From Anastrepha obliqua (Eukaryota > Arthropoda > Insecta > Diptera > Tephritidae), in contig NC_072895.1 of the NCBI RefSeq assembly GCF_027943255.1, positions 23,286,001-23,350,000 on the forward strand: 64,000 nucleotides of DNA, written 5' to 3'. Numbering within the stretch: position 1 is the first letter of the stretch; each line of letters starts with the position of its first letter. Shown piece after piece: positions 10,316-20,190 of this stretch. A program made the position numbers and the translations under genes. The notes under the pieces were generated by a model, which was not told the DNA's origin, ran no database searches, and was given only the letters and a program-made list of their open reading frames with translations.

Positions 10316-11058
10316 AGTGAAACTTCTTAGGCGTCGATGGACGTGCGAGAATTGTAAAACTTCAAGTCCATGCAACGTTTTTGGCATTTTCGTTCTGCGA
10401 GAGAGAAAAAAGATATAACGTAGAGGAAAAGGAGAGAGAGAGAGCTATACCTTATGAATATCTTAGATACACTTTAGGCTATTTTTCACGAGCTTTGCCT
10501 TGTGGTTGCGAATTTCTAGTGAGAAATATTACTGCATAATTTTTGGCGTTTGTTTGTTGATGCAAACTTTTAGGAAATGTATTTTTGTGCCTACTTTTTG
10601 TCGTTATATTTCCTTGGTGCCTAGTATTTGGGGTGTTTTTTGGTCCCAATTTTTTTGGCGTTTGTTTTTGGTTCCTACTTTTTGGTGCTTATTTCCGTTT
10701 CCTGGCTAGAGCTTGTGCGTACTATGAAGTGCTATCCATTCCGGCGTCGGATATATTGGCATTGCCTTGCGGTAATTTGTGCCGTTGCTGCGGTCCTGGA
10801 ATCGCTGCGTTTGTACGGGTGATAAACGCTCAGAGTAGTGCCCGTTGTTGCCACGGTTTGTGTCCGGCGTTTACCTACACCGGTCGACTCTTCTCCGTGT
10901 TTTGTAAATTTTGTCTATTTGTATTCTCTGCAAATGTTGTGAATTTATTTAAATATATATTCTTTCTCTCTCTCTCATTCTCGCTCGGGTCTCTCCCTCT
11001 TCCTTTGTCTGAATTGAAAATTTCACTTCTGTTATGTGTACTACGCTACACGCACTTT
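10316..11058 (+). repeat. Unclassified dispersed repeat, copy 2 (longest)
   Basis: Begins AAGTGAAACTTCTTAGGCGT and ends with TACTACGCTACACGCACTTT. Contains AGAGAAAAAAGATATAACG, several variants of TGGTGCCTACTTTTTG, GGTGATAAACGCTC, a TATA-like TTTAAATATATATTC and a CT-rich tract. No coding potential is conserved between copies. It could be a solo LTR (promoter-like TATA near the 3' end) or a non-autonomous DNA element. No target-site duplication is evident. Confidence 0.85.
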
Positions 11059-11198
11059 ATTTTATTTATTTTTTATTTTATTATTAGAAAGTTGCAGTTG
11101 TTATGCCATTATAAATGAACAATAAATGTGTAAATTCCATTCCTTCAATTAAATTTTGCATCACTTTTTCATGTGAATTTGGTAATGCCACATTCAAT

Positions 11199-11330
11199 AG
11201 ACCTCCTCTTCCAATTTGTGGTGCACTTGATGATTTTTTTCGCACGAAAGGTGGGGCGTACTAATTTACGTCACTTCCGAACGACAGGTGGTATTTATGA
11301 TTAGCTTCCTCATGGCATTTGCAATGTTAT
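11199..11330 (-). mobile_element. SINE fragment (reverse)
   Basis: Worn body and tail with CCTCCTCTTCCAATTTGTGG and later TCACTTCCGAACGACAGGTG and CCTCATGGCA. The head is missing. Confidence 0.5.
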
Positions 11331-11403
11331 CCCTTAAATTCTCCATTGTTGTTTGATTCTTAAAAAGTCGTAGAGGGGAAAATTTGTAAAGCAATGAAAA
11401 TCT

Positions 11404-11503
11404 GCTCATAAAAACCATCTGCCGTTAGGAGGCGGCATAAAAATATACGTCACTTCATTTTGTCTAACAACATCAAGGCGTGGCCCCCAAATTAGGGGAA
11501 GAG
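11404..11503 (+). mobile_element. SINE tail fragment (forward)
   Basis: GCTCATAAAAACCATCTGCC followed by a GGCGGCATAAAAATATACGT block and AACAACATCAAGGCGTGG, the same tail as in the copies at 3641 and 37785. Confidence 0.6.
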
Positions 11504-11559
11504 TCATAATTTTTTTAACACTTTTTATGAAGTCGAGTTGCAGAATACTTGAAGTTGTA

Positions 11560-12230
11560 GATTGCATAGCAAACTGAATATATAGCTTCCATTTGCAAAC
11601 AGAGATTTGGTTTTCAATACCTTAATCCCCATCAAATAAATGACCAAAGCAGTGATATCACACGATCTAAGTGGCCAATCTACTGGTCGGAGGCGAGAGA
11701 TAAATTGCTCGCCGATACGACGACGCAGTAAATCGCTTGTTTCATGTGCTGTATGGCAAGTAGCGCCCAGTCACAGGCTTTAATTTTCGGCAACAAAGTG
11801 TCGTTCATCATTGCGGGCTAACCTTCGCCATTTACTGTTACCTTAGCGCCAGCCTCATCTTTGAAGAAATATGGACCGATGATTCCTCCAGCCCATAGGC
11901 TCTACCAAACGGTTGTTTTCAATGGATGCAATGGCTGTACTTGAATGGCTTCGGGTTGCTGTTCAGCCCAAATATGACAATTTCGTTTATTGACGAAGCG
12001 AAAAATCGTCCTCATCGCTGAACACCATAAGTTTTGGCCTGAGCGCGCAAAAAACACTTTTCATAGAGCAACGAATTTCATAATTTTTAAGCGTTGTTGA
12101 GGTGTGAGTCTTTGCACGATGAATTGTCAATGAATACTGAAAAAAGCATTTAGTGTGACGGTAATCACGCGTGATCTGTCAAAATACTACTTTAGGAAAA
12201 GTACCTCCAATCTAGTCACGCTTGAGTAGC
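11560..12230 (-). mobile_element. Mariner-like relic (WFQQDGATCHTA-type family)
   Basis: The - strand carries GGIIGPYFFKDEAGAKVTVN, then GATCHTAHETSDLL, PLRSCDIT and a stop-ridden tail, in shifting frames. The order matches the family at 13651-14332 (VTVNDERYRDIL, WFQQDGATCHTA, PPRSCDLSPLDYFLW). The 5' segment (12080-12225, GCGTTGTTGAGGTGTGAGTC) is also present at 43110-43250. The family may be the rosa-type DD41D mariners known from tephritids; this is uncertain. Confidence 0.75.
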
Positions 12231-13650
12231 TGACCAACCTAGTCAAAACAAATTTGTGCTTATAGTAACCAAGAAAAGTATTTCAAATAAACGTTGATGA
12301 AACAGAAAAGATAAGAAGAAAGAAAAGAAGAAGCGTAGAGTGATAGAAACATTCTCACCCAAACGACTCTTCCAGCACCACTTCATCTGCGTCTCTTTGG
12401 CTTGTTACTTTGTAGGCAAATATTTTCTATATTTCAATTACCCCACTTTCAGTAATTAATAGTAAAAATAAAAGCCCTGAGTATTATAAATTTTCATATT
12501 TTTTTCCCTGCAACCCTGAACTCAACTCAATGCTAGCCTTTCCTTCACGCTCCACACACATCAAAGCCAAGCGTGAATCTGTTTTTACAAAACAACAAAA
12601 AAAAAGAAAAAAGAAACAATTGAAGCAACACTCACCTCACAAGAGCAAATCCACAGCAAAACAAAGCTGCCATTGGCACCTGCGAATTCAATGAAAACCA
12701 CTCGCCATTGGAGCTTAACCATTTAGCCACTTATACATAGCCAAAGGTTAATAAACAAAACACAAAATCCTACAGAAGTGCAAATTGTTTGCGTTGAAGA
12801 GCGTCAAGTGAAGCGAATCACTATCAAACGGGCGTGCAATAAAGGCCAATGCATTTGTAACTGCATGCATGTGTGTGGGTGTGGGTGTGTGTGTTTCTAT
12901 GTATTGATGTCTAGCTGCACTTTTATTGCCAACCAATCAACTTGGCGTGCTTTTAATTCTAATCAAAAGTGGCTGTGGTATGCCTTCAAGAAACAACAAC
13001 AACAAAGAAGGTAAAGGCAGCAATCAAATGCCTCAGAACTGTGAGAAATCGCTCGAGAAGGTAGTGAAATTGCCCTTCTACATCGACTGTTTGTGGCGCT
13101 TGGCACTTTTCGTTGAATTTTTTCACGCAGAAACTTCGCTGCGCTCCTTCTTTATCATTTCCTTGGCTTGACGGTCTATTTGCCTGGCCTTAGAGCATTT
13201 TTTGTACATCGAATTTCTTATTACGCGGCATTCGGCGTCCTTAAACTGTACTAGTTGTTGTTTGTGTTGTCTCAGCAGCATTCAAGTCGCTTGTTAATAT
13301 TTTATTTGCTTTTTTATCTGACATCTCGGTTTCCGTTTTCTGTTCCACAAACACTTCGCTAGCTTTTGCATCGCTATTCCCTACCTTTATTAGATTTGTT
13401 TCTCGCGCTCACCTGATGCCAGCGAGTAAACAGTAATTCGATCGAACATTTTCCTAGAAGCATTTTACAAGCACATTTACAATTTAATCACTTGCTTTTC
13501 CCTTTTTTTAATTTATGCTAACAAAATGTTGGCGATGCCTGATTACAAATGGAGTGCGATTGGTGCACATAAAAGCTTTGAAAAATTGTATGGGCACCAA
13601 TCGCAGTCAGGAAAAATTTCTCTTATTGCTCAATTTTAATAACAAGTAGA
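12231..13650. other. stac intron 2, unannotated part
   Basis: No exon that joins the stac frame is evident. There is a TG-rich tract at 12870-12893 and a CAA run near 12995-13005. Short open frames have no recognisable protein. Confidence 0.5.
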
Positions 13651-14332
13651 TATAGGGTGGGTCATGTAAAATTTGCTTTTTTTATTTTGAAGATTGAGCA
13701 TTGTCATTTATGAATGAAAAATAATATCCTTCAAATGACTGCCACGACTGGCTTTACAGTAGGCCATTCGATCAACCCAATTTTTAAGCACATTTTCGAT
13801 TGTTTGGGCTCCAATTTCATGAATGGCAACTTCAATTTCGTGTTTTAAAGCATCAATCGTCTCTCGATGGTTCGCATAGCATTTGTCTTTCACGGGTACC
13901 CACAAAAAATAGTCCAACGGGCTTAAATCACAGCTCCGAGGGGGCCAAATGATATCGGAATTTCGGCTGATTATTCGGTTTTCAAAAACGGTAGCCAAAA
14001 GTTCGAGTGTAACTTTGGCAGTGTGACAAGTTGCACCGTCCTGTTGAAACCAAATGTCATCCATGTCATCCTCTTCAATTTTTAGAAACAACTCGTTGAG
14101 TATGTCACGGTAACGCTCGTCATTTACTGTAACCGCGGAAGAAGAAGAAGGCTCACCACTTTGGAAATAGGTTTTCAATATTTCCCAATTTTGTTCAAGC
14201 GTATAGCGTCCCATTTCGTAAATGTCAAACCTTTAAGTAAATTATGAACACATTTGACATGTCATTTGTGTTACCATTCTCAAAAAAATAGGTGGTGGTT
14301 CAAAAAGCAAACGCTATATGGCCCATCCTGAA
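13651..14332 (-). mobile_element. Deleted mariner-like element with intact 168-codon ORF
   Basis: Termini: left TAGGGTGGGTCATGTAAAAT; right, on the - strand, CAGGATGGGCCATATAGCGT, each followed by TTGCTTTTT. The single ORF (14214-13708) starts MGRYTLEQNWEILKTYFQSG, the beginning of the DNA-binding region. It then jumps in frame to SAVTVNDERYRDIL, WFQQDGATCHTAK, SCDLSPLDYFLW and a basic C-terminus with GSHLKDIIFH. The rest of the DNA-binding domain and the first catalytic Asp are missing. The second (QQDGATCH) and third (LSPLDYF) blocks remain. It is a deletion derivative that cannot encode a full transposase but keeps an undisturbed frame. Confidence 0.85.
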
Positions 14333-14694
14333 TAATTGCTTTTTTGAAAATACTTTCCGTGCTTCTTGTTCCAATCGAATTTGCTGATACCGCGATATTT
14401 ACGCCCGAAAACTTCTCCATTCGTTTAAGCCTTAAACTAAAGTATATTAAATTAGCTCTCCTTTAAACATTTATTAACCAAATTCATTAACCAGTATGGA
14501 CATTAGTATCGCCCAAAAAAATAAGACGCAATGCTCTTATTTTTTTTTTATATATATAGTTTTTTTTTCAATATTTACCCGTGCCGCCAAGGCTTTAAAA
14601 ATTGACAATTGAGTTGCCAAGGAAAAATATACACTTTCGAAATTTACAGTAAACTATTTACAGATGGATATTCTTCTTTTAATATTTAATTTAT

Positions 14695-14870
14695 GCAACA
14701 GAAAGAAAGGCGGAACTGCATAGGTTCGAGTCTCCGTACATAAAACATCAAATCTTAAAAAAAAAATGTTTTCCAATAGCAGTCACCCGTAGGCAGGGAA
14801 TATCAAACCTTCGAGTGTCTTTCTGCCATGAAATATCTCCTCATAAAAACCATCCGCCATTCGGTGGGGG
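14695..14870 (+). mobile_element. SINE fragment with B box
   Basis: Contains GGTTCGAGTCTCC (B box, 14723), then TTTCCAATAGCAGTCACCCG, TTTCTGCCATGAAATATC and CTCATAAAAACCATCCGCCA. The A-box part is lost. Confidence 0.65.
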
Positions 14871-15140
14871 TGGTCAGTGGATTGCCAATAAGATCGTATG
14901 ATATCACACCTTTAGGTTATTTTTTGTGGGGCTATGTTAAATCTCATGTCTATTCAATTAACGCATTGGAAGACAAGCATTTATATGTGAGATACCGGCC
15001 GAATCATTGGAAAGAGTATGCCAAAATTGGACTAAACAGATAGACCATTTGAAGCGCAGTCGCGGTCACCATTTGCATGAAATAATCTTCAAACATTACA
15101 TTCTAGGGACTTCTTTCCTATAGCTCTTAAAAAATCACCC
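14871..15140 (+). mobile_element. Mariner-like C-terminal relic
   Basis: A + strand frame reads RSYDITPLGYFLWGYVKSHV, equivalent to the third catalytic block (usually LTPLDYFLWG) but with Gly in the catalytic Asp position. Another frame gives LKRSRGHHLHEIIF, the family's C-terminus. It abuts the SINE at 14695-14870. Confidence 0.75.
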
Positions 15141-15849
15141 TTTAGAAAACATCTAGCTTTGTTAACTTTTTTCTACTCAGGCAAAACTGCGCCTTCTAGG
15201 GATGGCTTTTTGATTAGTTTTGTGTGATCAGAGTCTGCGGTTGGTTAACTGGTGCTGGCGGTGCGGTGTCTTCTGGTAGATGTCTAGGTGTTACCTTAAC
15301 TATCTTGAACCTGCCATCATTGGCCATTCCACTCGCCATAGGTAGTGGAGACTTGACTTTTGGGCTAAAACTGAGTTTAACAACCCTTGCTCGCGTTGGC
15401 GAACAAGGAGTCGATGGCCATGATTATTTCTCAACCTGTTGCTATGCAGGTTCTATTGAGGATGTAAGATTCATTGAGGACTCTCCATTCCTGGAACAAG
15501 GTAAGGATATTTTCGTTTTCGTGCGCTACTCAGTTTCGGGAAATAACCCACAAGAATTGTGCGGCTTCGTATGTCCTCATCCAAGATCTGTTTTCAGTCC
15601 TTTAGACACTCCTCCGTTGACGCATTTTTGCATGTTATAACTAGAAAGCCATCCTGCTCAAGACATTCAGTCGTTGAAGTTTGCATTTAGGGTGCCATCT
15701 TCCTGCCTTCTTATTTCCTTCAGAATGGTGTTCTAGCTGGTTTTCCTTGGATTTCTTTGACAAGCTCTCTGACCCATGTAATACCTGGGCGCTTAATAAC
15801 GGGATCTTTCTTGCTCTCGAGCTGCAGCTAGTGGATCAGTATTCGCCGG
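15141..15849. other. Unresolved repeat-like sequence in stac intron 2
   Basis: An open frame of 138 codons lies at 15224-15640 (+) and a shorter one antisense. Neither encodes a recognisable domain. GC content is higher than in surrounding intron, suggesting a mobile-element remnant, perhaps linked to the non-LTR piece that follows. Confidence 0.35.
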
Positions 15850-16190
15850 AGAGGTAGATTAAGTTATGGTGGTAGTCGGTCTGTATGACCAACTCACTTA
15901 GACCTTACAGGTCCATTGTGATACCACTGCGCGACACGGGAACCCCATTTACTTTCCTTCGTGGGCACATTTTGTGGCTCTTATGAAACGTAGAATTGAT
16001 CCCAACCCCACGCCAGACAGCTCTGTAAGAGAATTGAAAAAGTATTTACCTAGACAACCTGCTCTGATTTTAGCTAGGGCTGCAAAGGAAGTGCTCAACT
16101 GTTTCTTCCACATCTCTACAACTTCTGCAATATTCATGGGAGAAAACTCCTATTCTCGGGGAATGCCTGCCAAATAGCCAATAATCGGTT
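15850..16190 (-). mobile_element. Non-LTR retrotransposon 3'-end fragment
   Basis: The - strand reads a worn ALAKIRAGCLGKYFFNSL then TELSGVGLGSILRFIRATK, the terminal words of several insect non-LTR proteins just after the zinc knuckle. A short 3' UTR follows. Confidence 0.6.
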
Positions 16191-16619
16191 ATACAAGCCA
16201 CGACCTTCGAGTTACCATCTCTTGATAGGCTAAGCCATTACATTGTCCTTTTCTTGTTTATTTGCGGCCATAGTAGCTGTTATACATGTATCTTCATCTC
16301 TCCATGACCTATTGGCCTCTTGGATAATGTAGTTTTTTATCTATTATTAGTTTACTCGTGGCCTTGGGTATTCCAATGGTACTTTTATCACTGAACAGTT
16401 TAAGAGCAGTAACTTTTAGAGCTGCCCGCCGGAGAGGTAAGAAATCTCCCACGAACATTTCAGGGTACTTACTCTCCGTGAAACGTTCAGATCTCCAATT
16501 TTTACATCGGGTATAAAAGTCTCTTAGTTTAATGAAACATAGTATCCCAACAACGCTGAATATAGACACTCTCATGTAGAACCTTTCTTCCCACATCTCA
16601 TAATCTCTTCTCACATCTC
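16191..16619. other. Unresolved intron sequence
   Basis: A 101-codon - strand frame (16614-16309) has no family I recognise. Likely non-coding. Confidence 0.35.
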
Positions 16620-17000
16620 ATCTTTTGCCAAGTCTAACAAAGCGCGTCAGTCGTTTTCTTCTCTTGCTAACCGGCGCCCGTTGGACACACCAGCTGAAAC
16701 CAAGTCCTTCTCCATCTGACCTTTCAAGCCCAGAGGAGGTCTTCCTCTTCCTCTGCTACCACCAGCTGGTACCGCATCGAATACTTTCAGAGACCGAGCT
16801 GGAGTTTGTTTCCATTCGGACGACATGACCCAGCCAACGTAGCCGCTGGATCTTTATTCGCTGCGCTATGTCTATGTCGTAAAGCTCTTATAGCTCATTG
16901 TTCTATCGCCTGCGATACTCGCCGTCACAATATGCAAAGGTCCAAAAATCTTCCGCAGAATCCTTCTTTCAAACACTAAGAGAGATGCTACATCGGGGTT
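16620..17000 (-). mobile_element. RTE-like non-LTR 3' fragment, second copy
   Basis: Near-identical words to the relic at 6480-9260: FERRILRKIFGPLHI (about 16975-16930), the RLRW region and a Lys/Arg-rich end. Both copies are on the - strand. No flanking duplication found. Confidence 0.75.
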
Positions 17001-17352
17001 CTCATAGTCCAAGAATCTGCGCCATATTTCATCAAAGAAAAAAAGTTCAAAAATGAACGTGACTTTTTTAACGACTTGAACTTTCAACTCATATTTAATA
17101 GACTATAATCAGCTTACTTAGATTTCTTCTAAAGATTCTGACAAAAAAGTTGAAAAGTTTGTTAAATGTTTGTAAATTTCATACAAAGTTTGAAATTTAG
17201 ATTTACAAAATTGTTTCCCTATGCCATGAACTATCGATTATAAGGATAAGATATTACAAAATTTTTCGACATAAATGTTTACGTACATATTTGGTTGCTT
17301 TTTTTAAAGGATGGAATAATTTGTAACATGCAATATCTTCTTCATTCCCTAG
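17001..17352 (+). other. End of stac intron 2
   Basis: AT-rich, ending in TTCATTCCCTAG (acceptor at 17351-17352). No feature otherwise. Confidence 0.6.
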
Positions 17353-17547
17353 GTCACCGTAATCGATACCTCGGATCCAGACTGGTGGCAGGGCAAGCTG
17401 CTAGGCCGTGTCGGTTACTTTCCATCCAAATATTGCGTACGCCTGAATGCCAATGAGAAACCGTTACAGGTCACACATAATTTGCAGGTATCCGACGGCG
17501 AGCGGGGAGAAAACATGACACTACTGCGAGATCAAATCGTTATACAG
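17353..17547 (+). CDS. stac: stac, exon finishing SH3-1 and starting SH3-2
   Basis: 65 codons between the CCCTAG acceptor and a GTACAA donor, phase 0 at both ends. It encodes VTVIDTSDPDWWQGKLLG and GRVGYFPSKYCVRL, with the conserved SH3 Trp pair (DWW), the ALYDF-partner GYFPSxY motif and the 3-10 helix. Then come NANEKPLQVTHNLQVSDGER and GENMTLLRDQIVIQ, the first half of a second, divergent SH3 fold. A tandem SH3 arrangement is what STAC proteins carry. The exon is moderately GC-rich against AT-rich introns. Confidence 0.95.
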
Positions 17548-17643
17548 GTACAACTTACCGAATTTCCAACAAAACATCCTAACCATCTAATATTAAATTT
17601 TTATTATTTTATACTTAAATAATTTTTTTTTTTAATGTTTTAG
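17548..17643 (+). other. Short stac intron, 96 bp
   Basis: GTACAA to TTTTAG with a long T tract before the acceptor. Phase 0. Confidence 0.9.
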
Positions 17644-17733
17644 GCTGGCGATGAGGTTAACGGTATGGTGATGGTACGCTCTGCAGACAATCGCCAGGGT
17701 TATTGCCCCGTCAAGTACCTGCAAGAGGTGTGA
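17644..17733 (+). CDS. stac: stac, end of SH3-2 and first stop codon
   Basis: 29 codons and a TGA. The product AGDEVNGMVMVRSADNRQGY then CPVKYLQEV completes the second SH3-like fold (charged loop, then a Gly-Tyr-Cys-Pro-Val-Lys-Tyr strand and a C-terminal Leu-Gln-Glu-Val). In vertebrate STAC proteins the chain ends close to this point, so termination here gives a canonical STAC. Family knowledge: STAC proteins act at the plasma membrane or triad with L-type calcium channels, and Drosophila Stac works in muscle and neurons. The stop is TGA followed by C, and the same frame continues downstream. Confidence 0.93.
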   Translation, partial: AGDEVNGMVMVRSADNRQGYCPVKYLQEV

Positions 17734-17736
17734 CAG
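17731..17736 (+). promoter_or_regulatory. stac: Leaky stop context, candidate stop-codon readthrough site
   Basis: Reads TGA CAG. UGA followed by C is the leakiest stop context known in animals and the most common one among Drosophila readthrough genes. The downstream frame shows no stop for 818 codons. What amino acid is inserted, and how often, cannot be read from DNA. Confidence 0.75.
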
Positions 17737-20190
17737 CCAAAAGAGCCGCCAGCTGAACGTGACAAGCCGCAGAAGTCTTCGCTGTCATCAAAGCTTTTAG
17801 ATAAAACGAAACGTAGAATAAGAATTGTAGTATCTGAGAATGGTGGCAGCGGCACGAGCTACAACAACTTGGGCCGCGAGCCCAGCGCCCCACCTGCTGA
17901 ACATGAAATCAAGAAAATAAATATCGATTATCATAGTGATTTTGGAGGTACGAGTAATGAGTACTACGGTGGTTTTGATGCTGCCACCACCAGTGGCAGA
18001 AGTAAAAATGATAAGAATTGGGAAAACTGGGAGCGCATACGTGAACAAAAATTGGAGAAAATGAAAAATATTTGCTTTGAAAGTTACCGTCAATCGAAAC
18101 GAGATCGAATGCAACCGGCTAAACCGAAACCGAAACAACTCGATCCCACTTGGTATACAGACAATATTTATTCGAATCGTTCCGAAGACCTTGAGGAGGA
18201 CTATGTGCCAGAGTGCCTAAAATACGGAACGTATCGTAAGCTGCGCAACATACGCGAGCAAGATGAATTCTTCGTGGAGGATGTTTTGGATGATGCGGCG
18301 CCAGATGTGGGTGGCAAAGGTAAACGTGGTGAAGGAGAAGGTTCTCCTGGTTATGGTTTGCATCGCTCGATTAGTTGTAAAGAGTTTCAGTATCCCAAAT
18401 CGCAAAGTTGTTATATGATGGGCGGTGGTGCGTCCTATGAAGGCGGCGGAACCACGTCGATATTGAAGAAAACCAATGTGCCCAAATCGTATTCGTTCAG
18501 TGCCACAACGTCCAAGACGACACCCTTCGATGTCATGGACTATGAACTGCCGCAAACGGGCGCAACACGCCGCGACAAACAAGAGGCCTTCCGCAAGTCC
18601 TCGGGCTACTACTGCAGCAGCAGCCTTGACGAGAGCACGCTAGCGTATGCAACTCACGAAGCACCGACGTCACCGCCGCCGCCGCCGCCTGCGCCACAAC
18701 CATGTTGCGCGCGCGAACACTGCACTAATGCCAAGTGCCTGCTAGACGAAATCTACCCGTGCTACCCGGCGGCGGCCGGACGTCGCACATGGCGCAGCCG
18801 TGGCACGCCCGTGGGCATGTATGGTGCTGGCGCCAGCGGTGGTAGCAACAGGAACCTACACACCGCCTCCACATCCGCCGATTGGATGGAGGAACGGGAA
18901 CGCGGTAGCCATCGTGTGGCAGCGGCTTCGCGCTACTCCATACACTCGGGACGTGGTCGCGATCATGAACGTGATCGCCACAGCGATCGCGAGTGCGAGC
19001 AGCCACCGCCGCCGCCACCAACGGTCATTTGTTGTTGTGCCGCCGATGACTATTGCTACCACCGCCAGCAACGGCGCCATATTGCCAGGTCGCGTTCGCG
19101 CCTACACTGTCCCGGCCACCATCCGGCAGCCGAGGAGGAAGAACACTCACACTGCCGCGCCGTGGCCTACGACACCGATCTAGATCATTTCATACGTGAC
19201 GAACGTGAGCGTCTACTTATGCAAGATAAATTCCTCGATGAAGACGAACGCTATCTATCTAATTCGGGGCCAAGTTTGCACTATGCCGCGCAATATCGAC
19301 GCCCAGCGCGCAGCAAGTCATTGTTGGAAGTGCAACCGCCTAGTCGATATGACGATGACACCTGCTCTGACTCCACGGAAATGGATCTTGAAGACTTTAA
19401 TGTCGACTTAGAGAAATACTGGGCGGAATTAGACAAACCACCTAGTCCGGTCGATCAGGATATGCAACGGCGTAATATGCAAAGCAATCTGAAAGCAAAG
19501 AATGTGAGTGTGGGTTGCTACAACAATGGACAACCGATTGATATGCACGATCGTGAGCAGGAACGCATGATGATTAAGAAATCGCTACTTGAGGGCATGC
19601 CCTCTCCACCGCAAGTGGAGTCGTCGGCGCCAGACGGCTCCTCATTACATCATGGCGCCAATAATTCTAGTGATTTTCATTTTTTTGAACAAGCGGGCTC
19701 ACCCCTTCACCGCGCCTACAGCTATGGCCACAAAGTGTACCCGGTCGCGGATAGCCTACCCTCATACAAATACAATAATTTCTACACAGATCACGAGGTG
19801 CAGACCAAACAGCCTACGTCCGTTGGGCATCACCCCTCCGCTAGTGGCCATTCTGCACTCAGTCTTATCAACAATATATTTTCCATTTACAAGCCAAATA
19901 AGTATTCAGCCCAAAACTGCCAAATGAATGTGGAAGCCAAACCTGAGCCTTGCAAAAAAATGAATGTCCCGACAACACGTCGTCCCCTCGGTGCATCGCA
20001 TTCCGAATATATGCACACAATTAAACGACCAATGTTAGTCAGCACCGATCAGCCACAATTCAAGATTATACCTGAAAAGACGGGCCTAAAAATTACACCG
20101 TTATACACTTACGAAGACTATATCATCGATAAGCCACAGTCGCGTCATAAATTGGGTGGCATGGTGCGTCCGGTGGTGCCTCCGCACTGA
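17734..20190 (+). CDS. stac: stac, 818-codon extension downstream of the first stop
   Basis: Continuous with exon 17644 in the same frame, closed only by TGA at 20188. The first in-frame ATG is at 18061, so the first 109 codons can be translated only by readthrough or an unseen splice form. The start is basic (KSSLSSKLLDKTKRRIRIVV). The rest is low-complexity and probably disordered. It has two polyproline runs (around extension residues 315 and 425), each beside cysteine-rich patches (QPCCAREHCTNAKC and VICCCAADDYCYH). A His/Cys/Glu block (CPGHHPAAEEEEHSHC) lies near residue 470 and many Ser/Arg sites occur throughout. The C-terminal about 90 residues look more ordered (RPMLVSTDQPQFKIIPEKTG, LYTYEDYIIDK). 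No known domain recognised. Cys pairs might be lipidated or bind metal; polyproline could bind SH3 domains, including its own. These roles are inference. Confidence 0.9.
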   Translation, partial: QPKEPPAERDKPQKSSLSSKLLDKTKRRIRIVVSENGGSGTSYNNLGREPSAPPAEHEIKKINIDYHSDFGGTSNEYYGGFDAATTSGRSKNDKNWENWERIREQKLEKMKNICFESYRQSKRDRMQPAKPKPKQLDPTWYTDNIYSNRSEDLEEDYVPECLKYGTYRKLRNIREQDEFFVEDVLDDAAPDVGGKGKRGEGEGSPGYGLHRSISCKEFQYPKSQSCYMMGGGASYEGGGTTSILKKTNVPKSYSFSATTSKTTPFDVMDYELPQTGATRRDKQEAFRKSSGYYCSSSLDESTLAYATHEAPTSPPPPPPAPQPCCAREHCTNAKCLLDEIYPCYPAAAGRRTWRSRGTPVGMYGAGASGGSNRNLHTASTSADWMEERERGSHRVAAASRYSIHSGRGRDHERDRHSDRECEQPPPPPPTVICCCAADDYCYHRQQRRHIARSRSRLHCPGHHPAAEEEEHSHCRAVAYDTDLDHFIRDERERLLMQDKFLDEDERYLSNSGPSLHYAAQYRRPARSKSLLEVQPPSRYDDDTCSDSTEMDLEDFNVDLEKYWAELDKPPSPVDQDMQRRNMQSNLKAKNVSVGCYNNGQPIDMHDREQERMMIKKSLLEGMPSPPQVESSAPDGSSLHHGANNSSDFHFFEQAGSPLHRAYSYGHKVYPVADSLPSYKYNNFYTDHEVQTKQPTSVGHHPSASGHSALSLINNIFSIYKPNKYSAQNCQMNVEAKPEPCKKMNVPTTRRPLGASHSEYMHTIKRPMLVSTDQPQFKIIPEKTGLKITPLYTYEDYIIDKPQSRHKLGGMVRPVVPPH

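Noticed and set aside
15224..15640. 138-codon frame in stac intron 2
   Set aside because: No recognisable domain, no splice sites joining the stac frame, sits among retroelement pieces.
17728..17772. 45-bp in-frame GT-AG intron removing the stac stop
   Set aside because: Shorter than normal fly introns and lacks a pyrimidine tract; kept only as an alternative explanation to test.
18217..19183. Several open frames on both strands over the stac extension
   Set aside because: They are shadows of a long GC-rich coding frame, lack domains, and the stac frame explains the region.
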